From positions 186,001-250,000 of the forward strand of contig CALUMU010000002.1 of the NCBI GenBank assembly GCA_944321825.1: 64,000 nucleotides of DNA, written 5' to 3'. This document shows positions 36,655 through 44,478 of the stretch, in pieces (within the stretch, counting starts at the first letter, position 1; every line of letters starts with the position of its first letter). Position numbers and translations under genes: made by a program. The notes beneath the pieces were generated by a model that made no database searches, was not told the DNA's origin, and saw only the letters and a program-made list of their open reading frames with translations. Source of the stretch: Candidatus Amulumruptor caecigallinarius (GTDB taxonomy: Bacteria > Bacteroidota > Bacteroidia > Bacteroidales > Muribaculaceae).

Positions 36655-36919
36655 TGCTGGAAAGGCGGGTGGAAATGCCGGTGCGTTCCCTGTAGGAGGC
36701 ATTTCTTGGGGTCAGTGGGGGGTGAAACACAAAAAGCGTGGAACGCAGCAGTTTACCGTTGCTTAGGCATCGCCAAACGCCCACGACCAAGTAAACAGTC
36801 CGCTCCCACGCCTATATCGGCCCCTCCACCCCCTGTCGGGGAGCGGATGATCGACAAGCATGAGCGTACATATTTACTTTACCTTGGTCGGATGTTAATT
36901 TGGCGATTTCAAGCAACCG

Positions 36920-36939
36920 GTAAAGCAAAAACGCTTTAC
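36920..36939. repeat. 7-bp inverted repeat
   Basis: GTAAAGC and GCTTTAC around AAAAAC, part of a 401-base stretch (36655-37055) where I see no convincing gene. Confidence 0.6.
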
Positions 36940-36948
36940 AAAAAATAT

Positions 36949-36988
36949 GTAGCGTGAACCGGACATGCCGATTCACGCTACAAAGATA
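36949..36988 (-). promoter_or_regulatory. -7 box followed by a hairpin with T run (possible attenuator)
   Basis: On the minus strand TATCTTTG (36988-36981) is followed at once by a 10-bp hairpin (GTAGCGTGAA arms at 36949-36958 and 36972-36981) and then TTTTTT. The hairpin could stop or stabilise short transcripts that lead toward the HTH gene. The promoter and hairpin overlap by one base. Confidence 0.45.
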
Positions 36989-37055
36989 GGTGTTTTCACT
37001 AAAAAAGAAAAATGCCGCCGGCGATGCACGCCAGCGGCACTCTACGACAGATACT

Positions 37056-37760
37056 TTATGGTTTGCGGCTCAACAGACCGTCAGGATGTTCGAGTTCATC
37101 AACCAGTAAATCAACCGTAGTACAAGGCTTGTGGCTTTTGAAGTCATACGAATGTTCAAAGACTTTGCGCAACCTCTGAGCGTGAAGCTTTGCTTGATGT
37201 TCATTACCTATGGTCTGGAGCAGTCGATATATGCCGACATCATTCTTTCGATAGCTGAAGCCCTCGTATCCTGAAATCTTGCGGATTTCCGCCTCAAGTA
37301 TCTTTATATAGTCGGCACGGGATATGGCGGCATCAAGATAAACAAAATGTAACACATACCACAACTCAAACGCTTCATTTGTCCAAGCCGCATGAAACCC
37401 TTTTCTGTCGGCAAGTCCAATGGCTTCGTTGAAATCATTAAAGTCGTCCTTATCGAACACAACCCAAACGCGGTCAAACGCCAGCTGCCTCTGTCGTTCA
37501 AGTCTGATACGTATTTCTTCCGTTTTCTTTACCAACGCACATGTCGAGCGGCCTTCACCGATTATTTCCTCGCTTCGCACTTCGGAGTATCGGTCTTTAA
37601 CCAGAGCCTTGAAATAGTTTGGTTCGGTTCTCTCACCTTCACAAACGATAAGGAAACGGACAATCTTGTCGCGAGTGGCGACTTTACGCTTCTTCGCCGC
37701 TTTTGCCTCACGCTTCTCCCGCTTGAGTTGCTCCACTTTTGATTTAGGTATCAATCCCAT
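37056..37760 (-). CDS. rloB: RloB-like protein with TOPRIM-type nuclease motifs
   Basis: 234 residues. A lysine/arginine-rich N-terminus (about 7-34) precedes the RloB core: FLIVCEGERTEPNYF with acidic residues Glu41 and Glu43, and VWVVFDKDDF with Asp103 and Asp105-106. This Glu...DxD layout matches a TOPRIM-like metal site as in OLD and related nucleases. Its ATG is 4 bases after the stop of the AAA15 ATPase gene, so both are one operon. RloB-like partners of AAA15 ATPases occur in abortive-infection systems (AbiL type, as I recall). Nuclease activity is inferred. Confidence 0.86.
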   Translation of the reverse strand: MGLIPKSKVEQLKREKREAKAAKKRKVATRDKIVRFLIVCEGERTEPNYFKALVKDRYSEVRSEEIIGEGRSTCALVKKTEEIRIRLERQRQLAFDRVWVVFDKDDFNDFNEAIGLADRKGFHAAWTNEAFELWYVLHFVYLDAAISRADYIKILEAEIRKISGYEGFSYRKNDVGIYRLLQTIGNEHQAKLHAQRLRKVFEHSYDFKSHKPCTTVDLLVDELEHPDGLLSRKP

Positions 37761-37764
37761 AAAG

Positions 37765-38964
37765 TCAACTCATAAAAGGGATTGCACCATAGCGACCGTT
37801 GATATAATCTTTTTCGATATTGCGGTCATTGCGCACCTTATTACCGCTATCATAGCGGAACTCCACCAATGAATACAGCTCCGAAGCCTCCGTCTTATCT
37901 TTTTCGGTAAACCAGATTTGATCACGGCGAAGATACTGGAGATTGAGCAGATTGGTGTCATGTGTGGCAAAAATAAGCTGAGCCCCTTTAGGGTTTGTAT
38001 TTTTATCCATAAACAGACTGATTATTTTGCGTGTAAGGAACGGATGCAATTTGGCATCAAGCTCATCAACTATCAAAATCTTACCTTTAATAATGACATC
38101 AAAAATGGGTCCGGCAATCTCAATCATCTTTTTTGTTCCTTCTGATTCCATGCTCTCCGTAGGGAAGCCGCGTTGTCCGACGACCGTCCCCTCTTCGTTG
38201 AAGATGTTATGTATTGTCTTTGAGTCAAGGGAATGTTTATCATCCAACCGGGCATTAACCTCAATGCCGTGGAATCCCAAGTTGGTCTGCTCAAAAAAAC
38301 GCACAACAGCCTCATCGCCCTCCTGACGATACATTATCATTTTAAGCGTCTTCCCTGCATAGTCCTTATCATCCATTCCTGACATATATTCAATATTGGA
38401 AAACCAGTCAAGAATCAACTGAGAGACAGTTCCGTTCAACTGGGCGACGAGTGAAACAAAAAGACGATTGGCCGGGGTAACAGACTGCTTACCGAGACCT
38501 TCGGCAAAACGAGTTTTTGAAATCCTATACTCATCACCGCTCCTAAGAAACAGCTCAAATTCACGTTCTCCGACACGCTTCTCATACAGCCATTCCGCCA
38601 CAATGGTTTCCGGCGTATAATCAAAGCCGTAGCGATACTTTGAATTTCCGATAGTAAACTGAATTTCAAACGACGTTGGTTCTTCTACAGAAACCAAATC
38701 AAGGCAGAACCGATCTGCATCGAGATAGTCTTTAGGGTTAAGTTTGACCGAGTTGAGAAGCACGTCGCGCATAGCTTTCAATGCTTTCAATACATTGCTT
38801 TTGCCGCTTGAATTAGCTCCGTACATCACGGCGACAGGCAGCAAATCCTCATCGCATGATTTCACAACAGCTCCAGCCAACTCTTGAATAGAAGCCGCCT
38901 CCAGACTCAAAGTCGCTTCGTCTCTAAACGACCTGAAATTTTTGAAAGTGAAGTTTACCAACAT
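37765..38964 (-). CDS. rloA: AAA15-family ATPase, RloA/AbiLi-like
   Basis: 399 residues from the ATG at 38964 (MLVNFTFKNFRSF); the frame is open 27 codons further but those look non-coding. It is an SMC/OLD-like ABC ATPase: Walker A GANSSGKS (49-56), a long central insert with helices, Walker B ILIVDELDAKLHP and the switch histidine in FATHDTNLL. COG1106-type ATPases pair with TOPRIM or RloB nucleases in defence systems such as AbiL and PARIS. It leads a two-gene operon with its own -7 box. Base composition looks more AT-rich than the flanking housekeeping genes, which suits acquisition by transfer. Confidence 0.88.
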   Translation of the reverse strand: MLVNFTFKNFRSFRDEATLSLEAASIQELAGAVVKSCDEDLLPVAVMYGANSSGKSNVLKALKAMRDVLLNSVKLNPKDYLDADRFCLDLVSVEEPTSFEIQFTIGNSKYRYGFDYTPETIVAEWLYEKRVGEREFELFLRSGDEYRISKTRFAEGLGKQSVTPANRLFVSLVAQLNGTVSQLILDWFSNIEYMSGMDDKDYAGKTLKMIMYRQEGDEAVVRFFEQTNLGFHGIEVNARLDDKHSLDSKTIHNIFNEEGTVVGQRGFPTESMESEGTKKMIEIAGPIFDVIIKGKILIVDELDAKLHPFLTRKIISLFMDKNTNPKGAQLIFATHDTNLLNLQYLRRDQIWFTEKDKTEASELYSLVEFRYDSGNKVRNDRNIEKDYINGRYGAIPFMS

Positions 38965-39019
38965 ACTTTTATTTTTAATATGTCTCAGTCGCATTAATTT
39001 GATGCCCTTATTATACCAG

Positions 39020-39027
39020 CAAAGATA
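39020..39027 (-). promoter_or_regulatory. -7 box of the RloA/RloB-like operon
   Basis: TATCTTTG on the minus strand, 55 bases before the ATG at 38964. No clear -33 box was found. Confidence 0.6.
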
Positions 39028-39146
39028 ACAATAAAAGCCGAACATAACTCATTTTGCGAGAAATTTCCTCACAAAACAGACTTTATCATCCCGTTTTTGC
39101 GCTGACAAACAAATGAGGCTTGTGTCAGTTCAGACAGATGGAGGGG

Positions 39147-39923
39147 TCAGGCGGTGACAAACAACGGATGGCCGGGAGCGGGGTCGTCACGGAGACAGAC
39201 CATATCGGGGGCATCGATGCCACGCAGGGCATCGCCGTCGGTAATGCGGTCGCAAATAATATGGCGCAGGAGGCTGCCACGGAGAGCTTTGAGCAGAGTG
39301 GCGTTGGGTGTCGCCAACGCTTCTCCCTGCTGAATCTTGAAAGACGGCACAATCACCTTGGCGGAATCCTTGACACTCTTCCAGTCGATGCACTTAGAGG
39401 CATCCATGGGGAGCAGATTGACCACTTCGCCGACACCCGCAGCCTTGATTTCATCGACGAGCGCGGCAGTGACATCTTTACGCCAATAACCGTACATCGG
39501 CTTGCCGCCCGGAGCCGCTTTGGATGTAAAGTCAAGGCGGTAAGGCTTGATTATGTCATCAGGGCGCAGCCAGCCGTAGAGCGAAGATATGATGCGTAGC
39601 CGGCTCCGCATCGCTGTCAGAGTATCGCCGTCAAGCGACCGCACATCGAAATGCTTGAACACCACTCCTGTAAAAGCCTCCACTGCTTCAATGCCTGTCG
39701 CGGTATTGGTGAAATCATAGATGTAATCAGCCATAGCCTTGGCCGACTTGGGCCCGATGCCGAGCCGCAACGCTATGTCGGCTACGGACATCCCGGCAAG
39801 TGAAGCCATTATCTCTGCGGCCTGATGCAGGAACACCGGGAGGCGGACCGACTGCTCCGACGGGTCTATCTCCCGGAGCATCGCGCAGTTCATGGCCTTG
39901 GATTCGGCAATGAGTATCAGCAT
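39147..39923 (-). CDS. yaaA: YaaA/DUF328-family peroxide-stress protein
   Basis: 258 residues starting MLILIAESKAMN. Family marks: FTGVVFKHFDVRSLD, RLRIISSLYGWLRPDDIIKPYRLDF and VVNLLPMDASKCIDW. In E. coli YaaA lowers intracellular free iron under hydrogen peroxide stress. The frame continues 54 codons upstream into rnz, which is only a shadow; the ATG at 39923 fits the family. It lies 16 bases after rnz and probably shares its transcript. Confidence 0.9.
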   Translation of the reverse strand: MLILIAESKAMNCAMLREIDPSEQSVRLPVFLHQAAEIMASLAGMSVADIALRLGIGPKSAKAMADYIYDFTNTATGIEAVEAFTGVVFKHFDVRSLDGDTLTAMRSRLRIISSLYGWLRPDDIIKPYRLDFTSKAAPGGKPMYGYWRKDVTAALVDEIKAAGVGEVVNLLPMDASKCIDWKSVKDSAKVIVPSFKIQQGEALATPNATLLKALRGSLLRHIICDRITDGDALRGIDAPDMVCLRDDPAPGHPLFVTA

Positions 39924-39939
39924 AAGCGAATCATGTGTA

Positions 39940-40863
39940 TTATTGCCGTGCAAGGCCGTTGAGGTCAAACACACGTCCCTCGTCCGAAAGCGACACCGCA
40001 GGAAATTCCTCACGTGCCTCAGCCAGCAGGGGCGACAAGTCGCGGTAACGCTTGCTGTAGTGGCCGAGGATGAGATGGTGCACACCTGCCATGGCTGCTA
40101 TCTTCGCGGCCTGGCGAGCGGTAGAGTGGCCACGATGCACGGCCTGCACCTCATAGTCATCGGCATAGGTGGATTCATGATAAAGCACATCCACGCCCTT
40201 GACGCTGGCGGCGACCCTGCGGTCCATAACGGTATCGGAGCAGTAGGCATAGCTGACAGGGCGGCGCGGAGGGAGTGTCAGATGGCTGTTGGGGACGACT
40301 GTGCCGTCATCCTTGAAAAAGTCCGCACCGCATTTAATGGCATGTAACTGACGGACAGGTATCTGATGGAAGCGTACCATGTCGCCACGCAGATTGAGCA
40401 GCGAGGGCTTCTCGCGGAATATGAATCCGCTGCACGGAAGACGGTGATAAAGAGGAAACGTTTCGATCGTCAGACCGTCATCCTCATACACCACACCCTG
40501 CGCCGGCAGCGGCTCAAAGCGCAGGTCATAGGCAGTATTGTCGCAGAAATAGCGAATCATCGGCTCCATGACCTTTATGCCTTCGGACTGCATGTGTACC
40601 GTCACCATGCCGCCTTTCTCGTGGAGCGACATCGTGGACAGCAGCCCCGGCAAGCCGAAGCAATGGTCCCCGTGCATATGGGAGATGAAGATATGGCTCA
40701 GACGCGAGAATTTCAAACCTAACCTCTTCATCATCACCTGCGCTCCCTCTCCGCAGTCGACCATGAAGAGTTTGTCACGGAAATTGACTATCTGCGATGA
40801 CGGATTGTGCCTGACGGTAGGCGTAGCCGAGCCGCATCCGAGTATGTTGAGGTCAAACTTCAT
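39940..40863 (-). CDS. rnz: Ribonuclease Z
   Basis: 307 residues, the short RNase Z form. It has the zinc motif SHMHGDHCFG, DCGEGAQ, HESTYADD and GHYSKRY (final His ligand). It trims the 3' ends of tRNA precursors that lack an encoded CCA, which suits the CCA-less tRNA-Arg genes at 42432-42608. Only the 3-base flanking repeat lies between the start codon and a MITE-like element, so its leader is wholly element sequence. Confidence 0.95.
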   Translation of the reverse strand: MKFDLNILGCGSATPTVRHNPSSQIVNFRDKLFMVDCGEGAQVMMKRLGLKFSRLSHIFISHMHGDHCFGLPGLLSTMSLHEKGGMVTVHMQSEGIKVMEPMIRYFCDNTAYDLRFEPLPAQGVVYEDDGLTIETFPLYHRLPCSGFIFREKPSLLNLRGDMVRFHQIPVRQLHAIKCGADFFKDDGTVVPNSHLTLPPRRPVSYAYCSDTVMDRRVAASVKGVDVLYHESTYADDYEVQAVHRGHSTARQAAKIAAMAGVHHLILGHYSKRYRDLSPLLAEAREEFPAVSLSDEGRVFDLNGLARQ

Positions 40864-40866
40864 TTA

Positions 40867-41189
40867 GAGCTTGTTTAAAAATAAATGTGAATAAAAAGCA
40901 GTGTATTTCGGGTCAGATTCGTCTCTGCGCCGATGGAGCATAGCGAGGCTATGTGACTGAGGCAAAGGGACGAAGATGTCCTAAAGACGCTGGCTGACGA
41001 GTCTATTGGAGACTGCTTATATTGTTGCTGGGTGTTAAATATCCTTCTATGATTGTTACTGATGGAGTCTCTTTTGTTAAAATCCATCAGTTCATCGGTC
41101 ACGTAGCTCGCTACGCTTCCTCTTCACTGACTGGATTTTACCTAAAAGATTCTCCACTTTTTATTTCACATTTATTTTTAAACAAGCTC
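40867..41189. mobile_element. MITE-like element (323 bp) between queC and rnz
   Basis: Terminal inverted repeats of 32-33 bp (40867-40898 and 41157-41189) that differ by one inserted base and start GAGCTTGTTTAAAAATAAAT. Both sides are flanked by TTA (40864-40866, 41190-41192). Inside are two related hairpin segments in opposite orientation (TAGCGAGGCTATGTGAC on the plus strand near 40945 and TAGCGAGCTACGTGAC on the minus strand near 41110) and an imperfect GGAG...CTCC fold at 41064-41155. No gene. The last nine codons and stop of queC lie in its right end. Confidence 0.85.
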
Positions 41190-41835
41190 TTAGCATCTTA
41201 TGTGCCTGAGCAAGGGCTTCTTCGCGCTCTACGCATGTAGCGCACTCGCCACAAGGCTTTTCGCCGCCTTTATAGCATGAATACGTATGGTCATAGTCAA
41301 GTCCGAGACGGAGGCCGCGCAGAGCTATGTCAGCCTTGGTCAGGCCGGTATACGGGGCATCAAGCACCACAGGAGCGAACGTGCCTTCGCTTATCGCCTC
41401 GCCCATGGCCTTGACAAATCCCGGACGGCAGTCGGGATATATCTCGTGGTCTCCAGCATGGTTGGCTATCATCACCTTTGCAAGCCCACGGCTTTCGGCA
41501 AGTCCGGCAGCTACGGCAAGCATGATGCCGTTGCGGAACGGAACGACCGTAGAACGGAGGTTTTCACCGTCATAGTGTCCTGTAGGTACCGCGTCCCCGC
41601 CGCTCAACAGCGAACTCTCGAAATACCGTCCGATAAATCCGAGCGGGATGACGAGATGGGGTACGCCGAGCTTACGGCAATTATAGGCCGCACACTCTAT
41701 CTCACGTGCATTATGGTTGGAACCGTAGTCAAACGTGACCGCAAGGGCTATGCGCTGGCGAAATTCGTAGAGCATTGTCGTGGAGTCCATGCCTCCCGAC
41801 AAGACGAGTATGGTATCTTTGGCAGTATCAGACAT
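41161..41835 (-). CDS. queC: 7-cyano-7-deazaguanine synthase
   Basis: 224 residues with the PP-loop ATPase motif LSGGMDSTT, FDYGSNH, VPFRNGIMLAVAAGLAE, NHAGDHEIYPDCRP, and the zinc-binding cysteines in SCYKGGEKPCGECATCVERE. It makes preQ0 for queuosine synthesis. The C-terminal tail RACLKINVK and the stop codon come from the right terminal repeat of the MITE-like element at 40867-41189. The catalytic and zinc sites are untouched, so function is probably kept. Confidence 0.95.
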   Translation of the reverse strand: MSDTAKDTILVLSGGMDSTTMLYEFRQRIALAVTFDYGSNHNAREIECAAYNCRKLGVPHLVIPLGFIGRYFESSLLSGGDAVPTGHYDGENLRSTVVPFRNGIMLAVAAGLAESRGLAKVMIANHAGDHEIYPDCRPGFVKAMGEAISEGTFAPVVLDAPYTGLTKADIALRGLRLGLDYDHTYSCYKGGEKPCGECATCVEREEALAQAHKMLRACLKINVK

Positions 41836-41871
41836 AAGTAACTGTTTAAACTAATGCGATTCAGAGGCTGT

Positions 41872-42324
41872 TTATCTTTTTTTACTGAAAAACGACTTCA
41901 TCAATGCGGCACATTCAGCCTCCAGGACCCCGGAGACCACCTCGCACTGCGGATGAAACGGCGAGCAGGATGTCATGACCGAATAGCCACGCTTGGTATC
42001 AGGAGCACCGTAGACCACACGGCTTATCTGGCTCCACCCCAAAGCTCCGGCACACATCACACACGGCTCGACAGTGACATAAAGCGTACACCCGGTGAGA
42101 TACTTGCCCCCGAGGGTATTGGCGGCAGCGGTCAACGCCTGAATCTCGGCGTGGGCGGTCACATCGCATAGACTTTCGGTGAGATTATGCCCGCGACCTA
42201 CCACACGGTCGCCGCAGACGATGACCGCACCTACAGGAACCTCGTCGGCATCATAAGCTTTACGCGCCTCCGAGAGGGCGAGCTGCATCATGCGGCGGTC
42301 GATGTCGGATATGGGTGCATCCAT
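41872..42324 (-). CDS. tadA: tRNA-specific adenosine deaminase
   Basis: 150 residues. Zinc cytidine-deaminase-type motifs HAEIQAL and PCVMCAGAL are present, with VPVGAVIV and the YGAPDTKRGYS segment. TadA makes inosine at position 34 of tRNA-Arg(ACG); two such tRNA genes lie directly upstream, on the same strand, which fits well. The frame extends 17 codons upstream, but the ATG at 42324 (MDAPISDIDRRMM) matches family size. Confidence 0.92.
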   Translation of the reverse strand: MDAPISDIDRRMMQLALSEARKAYDADEVPVGAVIVCGDRVVGRGHNLTESLCDVTAHAEIQALTAAANTLGGKYLTGCTLYVTVEPCVMCAGALGWSQISRVVYGAPDTKRGYSVMTSCSPFHPQCEVVSGVLEAECAALMKSFFSKKR

Positions 42325-42372
42325 GGGGCAAAGATTTATAAGACGTATAAGACTTATAAGGATTATCAAAAA

Positions 42373-42404
42373 CATAAAAGCATCGCTCCCCAGAGAGTGA
42401 TGCT
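42373..42404 (-). terminator. Terminator after the tRNA-Arg genes
   Basis: 10-base arms AGCATCGCTC/GAGTGATGCT with one mismatch and, on the minus strand, TTTTATG after it. It lies between the tRNA pair and tadA. Confidence 0.7.
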
Positions 42405-42431
42405 TTCACAGCGAGGAGTTACCCTCGGAAG

Positions 42432-42505
42432 TGACTCCTACAGGATTCAAACCTGTAACCTTCTGATCCGTAGTCAGATGCTCTATTCAGTTGAGCTAAG
42501 GAGCC
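42432..42505 (-). tRNA. tRNA-Arg (anticodon ACG), copy 2
   Basis: 74 bases on the minus strand, beginning GGCTCCTTAGCTCAACTG. The anticodon stem TCTGA/TCAGA encloses CTACGGA, so the anticodon is ACG. The T arm reads ACAGGTTTGAATCCTGT and the discriminator is A; CCA is not encoded. The acceptor stem has one G-U pair. The A at position 34 is the target of TadA, whose gene follows. Sequence identical to copy 1. Confidence 0.95.
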
Positions 42506-42534
42506 CCAAATGTAAAAAATGGAAAACAAAATCG

Positions 42535-42608
42535 TGACTCCTACAGGATTCAAACCTGTAACCTTCTGATCCGTAGTCAGATGCTCTATTCAGTTGAGCT
42601 AAGGAGCC
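42535..42608 (-). tRNA. tRNA-Arg (anticodon ACG), copy 1
   Basis: Same 74-base sequence as the gene at 42432-42505, 29 bases upstream of it on the minus strand. Both probably come from one precursor started at the promoter near 42682. The 3' end lacks CCA. Confidence 0.95.
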
Positions 42609-42681
42609 AAACCTGCTTCACACATCGGAAGCACCATAGTTGCCGTCGCCGACAAGTGCCGCACCTCTGCGTTTGCGGATG

Positions 42682-42713
42682 CAAAGTTACGCCATTTTAT
42701 TCAAATGTCCAAA
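42682..42713 (-). promoter_or_regulatory. Promoter of the tRNA-Arg pair
   Basis: On the minus strand TTTG (42713-42710), 20-base spacer, TAACTTTG (42689-42682): a full match to the Bacteroides consensus, about 74 bases upstream of the first tRNA. Confidence 0.8.
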
Positions 42714-42792
42714 TTTTACAGCGGCTAATATTCAACTTTTTTTTGCGACACGATGCCGAAAAACCTGCGTTCTAATTTTATGGGCTAACTTA

Positions 42793-43248
42793 TCACTTGC
42801 CGCCAAACAGTTTTTTGATTTCAGAGCCTACCTTTTTAACGGCACCGTCCAAATCATCATCTTTATCCAGCCCCATACCGAACTCGCCTTTGCATGAAGC
42901 GACCGGCCTGCCGGTCATATAGTCGACAAAATTAACACTCACGATAGCCTCATCGTCAGTCTGGGTGGCGGAAAATCTCACAAGCAAGAGCTTTTCCTTT
43001 TGAGAGGGAGTCAGGTCGTCGATACGTCTGTCGCCGACCATGGCAAGCCTTGTCTTTTCGAGAACATCGAATATCTTGACTTCAAGCTCCATCAACGCAG
43101 CATCGCCATTATAGTTCATTACGTCTGTCAATGCCGCATACTCATATCTATCCAAATCGGCCGAGTCAGAAACCACTGTCTTGCCGGCCACACACGACGA
43201 CAGAATAAACAGAAACACAAGGCATAGGGAGTGCAGATACTTGTTCAT
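42793..43248 (-). CDS. Hypothetical lipoprotein
   Basis: 151 residues from the ATG at 43248 (MNKYLHSLCLVFLFILSSC), a clear lipoprotein signal. The mature part has YAALTDVMNYNGDAALMELE, DDLTPSQKEKLLLVRFSATQ and a basic end VKKVGSEIKKLFGGK. I do not recognise a named family; the AVVSVNFVDYMTGRPVASC-like beta segment suggests a small envelope domain. An ATG two codons upstream (43254) is equally possible. It follows thiL after a gap of about 90 bases on the same strand. Confidence 0.75.
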   Translation of the reverse strand: MNKYLHSLCLVFLFILSSCVAGKTVVSDSADLDRYEYAALTDVMNYNGDAALMELEVKIFDVLEKTRLAMVGDRRIDDLTPSQKEKLLLVRFSATQTDDEAIVSVNFVDYMTGRPVASCKGEFGMGLDKDDDLDGAVKKVGSEIKKLFGGK

Positions 43249-43339
43249 ATTCATAGAAAAGGCTGTGTTAAGTAAACGTTCAAACTGTTTAGCGATGATA
43301 AGTAATTGACTATCTAAGTAAATGGACATCGGCTATATG

Positions 43340-44389
43340 TCAGAGCGGATTGTCGGGGGCTTGGCCGGCATCGGCAAGAGGGTTCCAGCCCTGCGCCCTG
43401 ATGGCGAGTTCGGCACCGTCACGTGTCACCATCATGCATCCGAGCTCCTCTTTGGTGATATGCCCTATGACCTTGATGCCGTCGAGCCGGCTGACGGTGT
43501 CGTGCATGTGCAGAGGCACTGTGAACAGCAGTTCATAGTCCTCTCCCCCATTCATGGCTGCAGTGACGAGATTCATGCCGAGCTCCTCCGCCATGACAGC
43601 CGTCTGGTAGTCGATGGGGATGCGGTCCTCGTAGACACGACAGCCGGTATGGCTCTGCTTGCATATATGGAGCAGTTCGGACGACAGACCGTCGGAAATA
43701 TCCATCATCGCAGTAGGCACCACTCCCGCCTGTGCCAGCTCGCGGATGATGTCACGGCGGGCTTCCGGCTTGAGCTGACGCTCCACAAGGTACTCCTTGC
43801 CGGCAAATTCAGGCTGGAAATCTTTCTGTCCTGCCGAAGCCACTTTTTCCCTTTCAAGCAACTGCAGCCCCATATATGCCGAGCCGAGGTCGCCCGAGAC
43901 GCATATCAAATCGGTGTCCTTTGCCCCGTCACGATACACCACCTTGTCCTTTGGGGCATCGCCTATACATGTGACGGAGATGACAAGACCCTGACGCGAC
44001 GACGTGGTGTCACCGCCCACCAGATCCACACCGTATATCTCGCAAGCCAGACGCAGGCCTGCATACAGCTCCTCGATATGCTCCACGGTAAACCGCTTGC
44101 TGATGCCGAGCGACACCGTTATCTGGCGTGGAGTGCCGTTCATGGCATATATGTCGCTGAAATTGACTATCGCCGACTTGTATCCAAGATGCTTCAGAGG
44201 CACATAAGTCAGGTCAAAATGCACGCCCTCAAGCAGCAAATCGGTGGTTACAAGCACTTGGGTTTCAGGATATTCAAGCACTGCGGCATCATCTCCCACG
44301 GATTTCAGCGTGGAAGCATTGACTACGGGCAGTTTATCAGTCAGGCGGTGGATAAGCCCAAATTCGCCCAATGTAGATATTTCGGTCAT
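43340..44389 (-). CDS. thiL: Thiamine-monophosphate kinase
   Basis: 349 residues: EFGLIHRLTDKL at the start, KSVGDDAAVLEYPE, LVTTDLLLEGVHF, NFSDIYAMNGTP, LVGGDTTSSRQG, MMDISDGLSSELLHI and NGGEDYELLFTVP, the set of ATP- and metal-binding motifs of ThiL. It makes thiamine diphosphate from the monophosphate. It lies downstream of punA in the sppA-lpxK-punA-thiL order often seen in Bacteroidetes. Confidence 0.95.
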   Translation of the reverse strand: MTEISTLGEFGLIHRLTDKLPVVNASTLKSVGDDAAVLEYPETQVLVTTDLLLEGVHFDLTYVPLKHLGYKSAIVNFSDIYAMNGTPRQITVSLGISKRFTVEHIEELYAGLRLACEIYGVDLVGGDTTSSRQGLVISVTCIGDAPKDKVVYRDGAKDTDLICVSGDLGSAYMGLQLLEREKVASAGQKDFQPEFAGKEYLVERQLKPEARRDIIRELAQAGVVPTAMMDISDGLSSELLHICKQSHTGCRVYEDRIPIDYQTAVMAEELGMNLVTAAMNGGEDYELLFTVPLHMHDTVSRLDGIKVIGHITKEELGCMMVTRDGAELAIRAQGWNPLADAGQAPDNPL

Positions 44390-44478
44390 GGATTACATTT
44401 ATTAATAACGTTAACAAGTTGGCTTACAAACATAATCTATAAGCCAACTTTACGGAATAAACATGGAATAGCGCCGGG

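Noticed and set aside
36601..36957. A 118-codon plus-strand frame overlapping the HTH gene and the hairpin stretch.
   Set aside because: Unusual Cys/Trp/Pro-rich composition, no upstream promoter box, and it runs through the inverted repeats; no family resemblance.
41830..41860. A third GAACTG-type element end before queC (AACTGTTTAAACT).
   Set aside because: The match is short and has no inverted partner within 500 bp.
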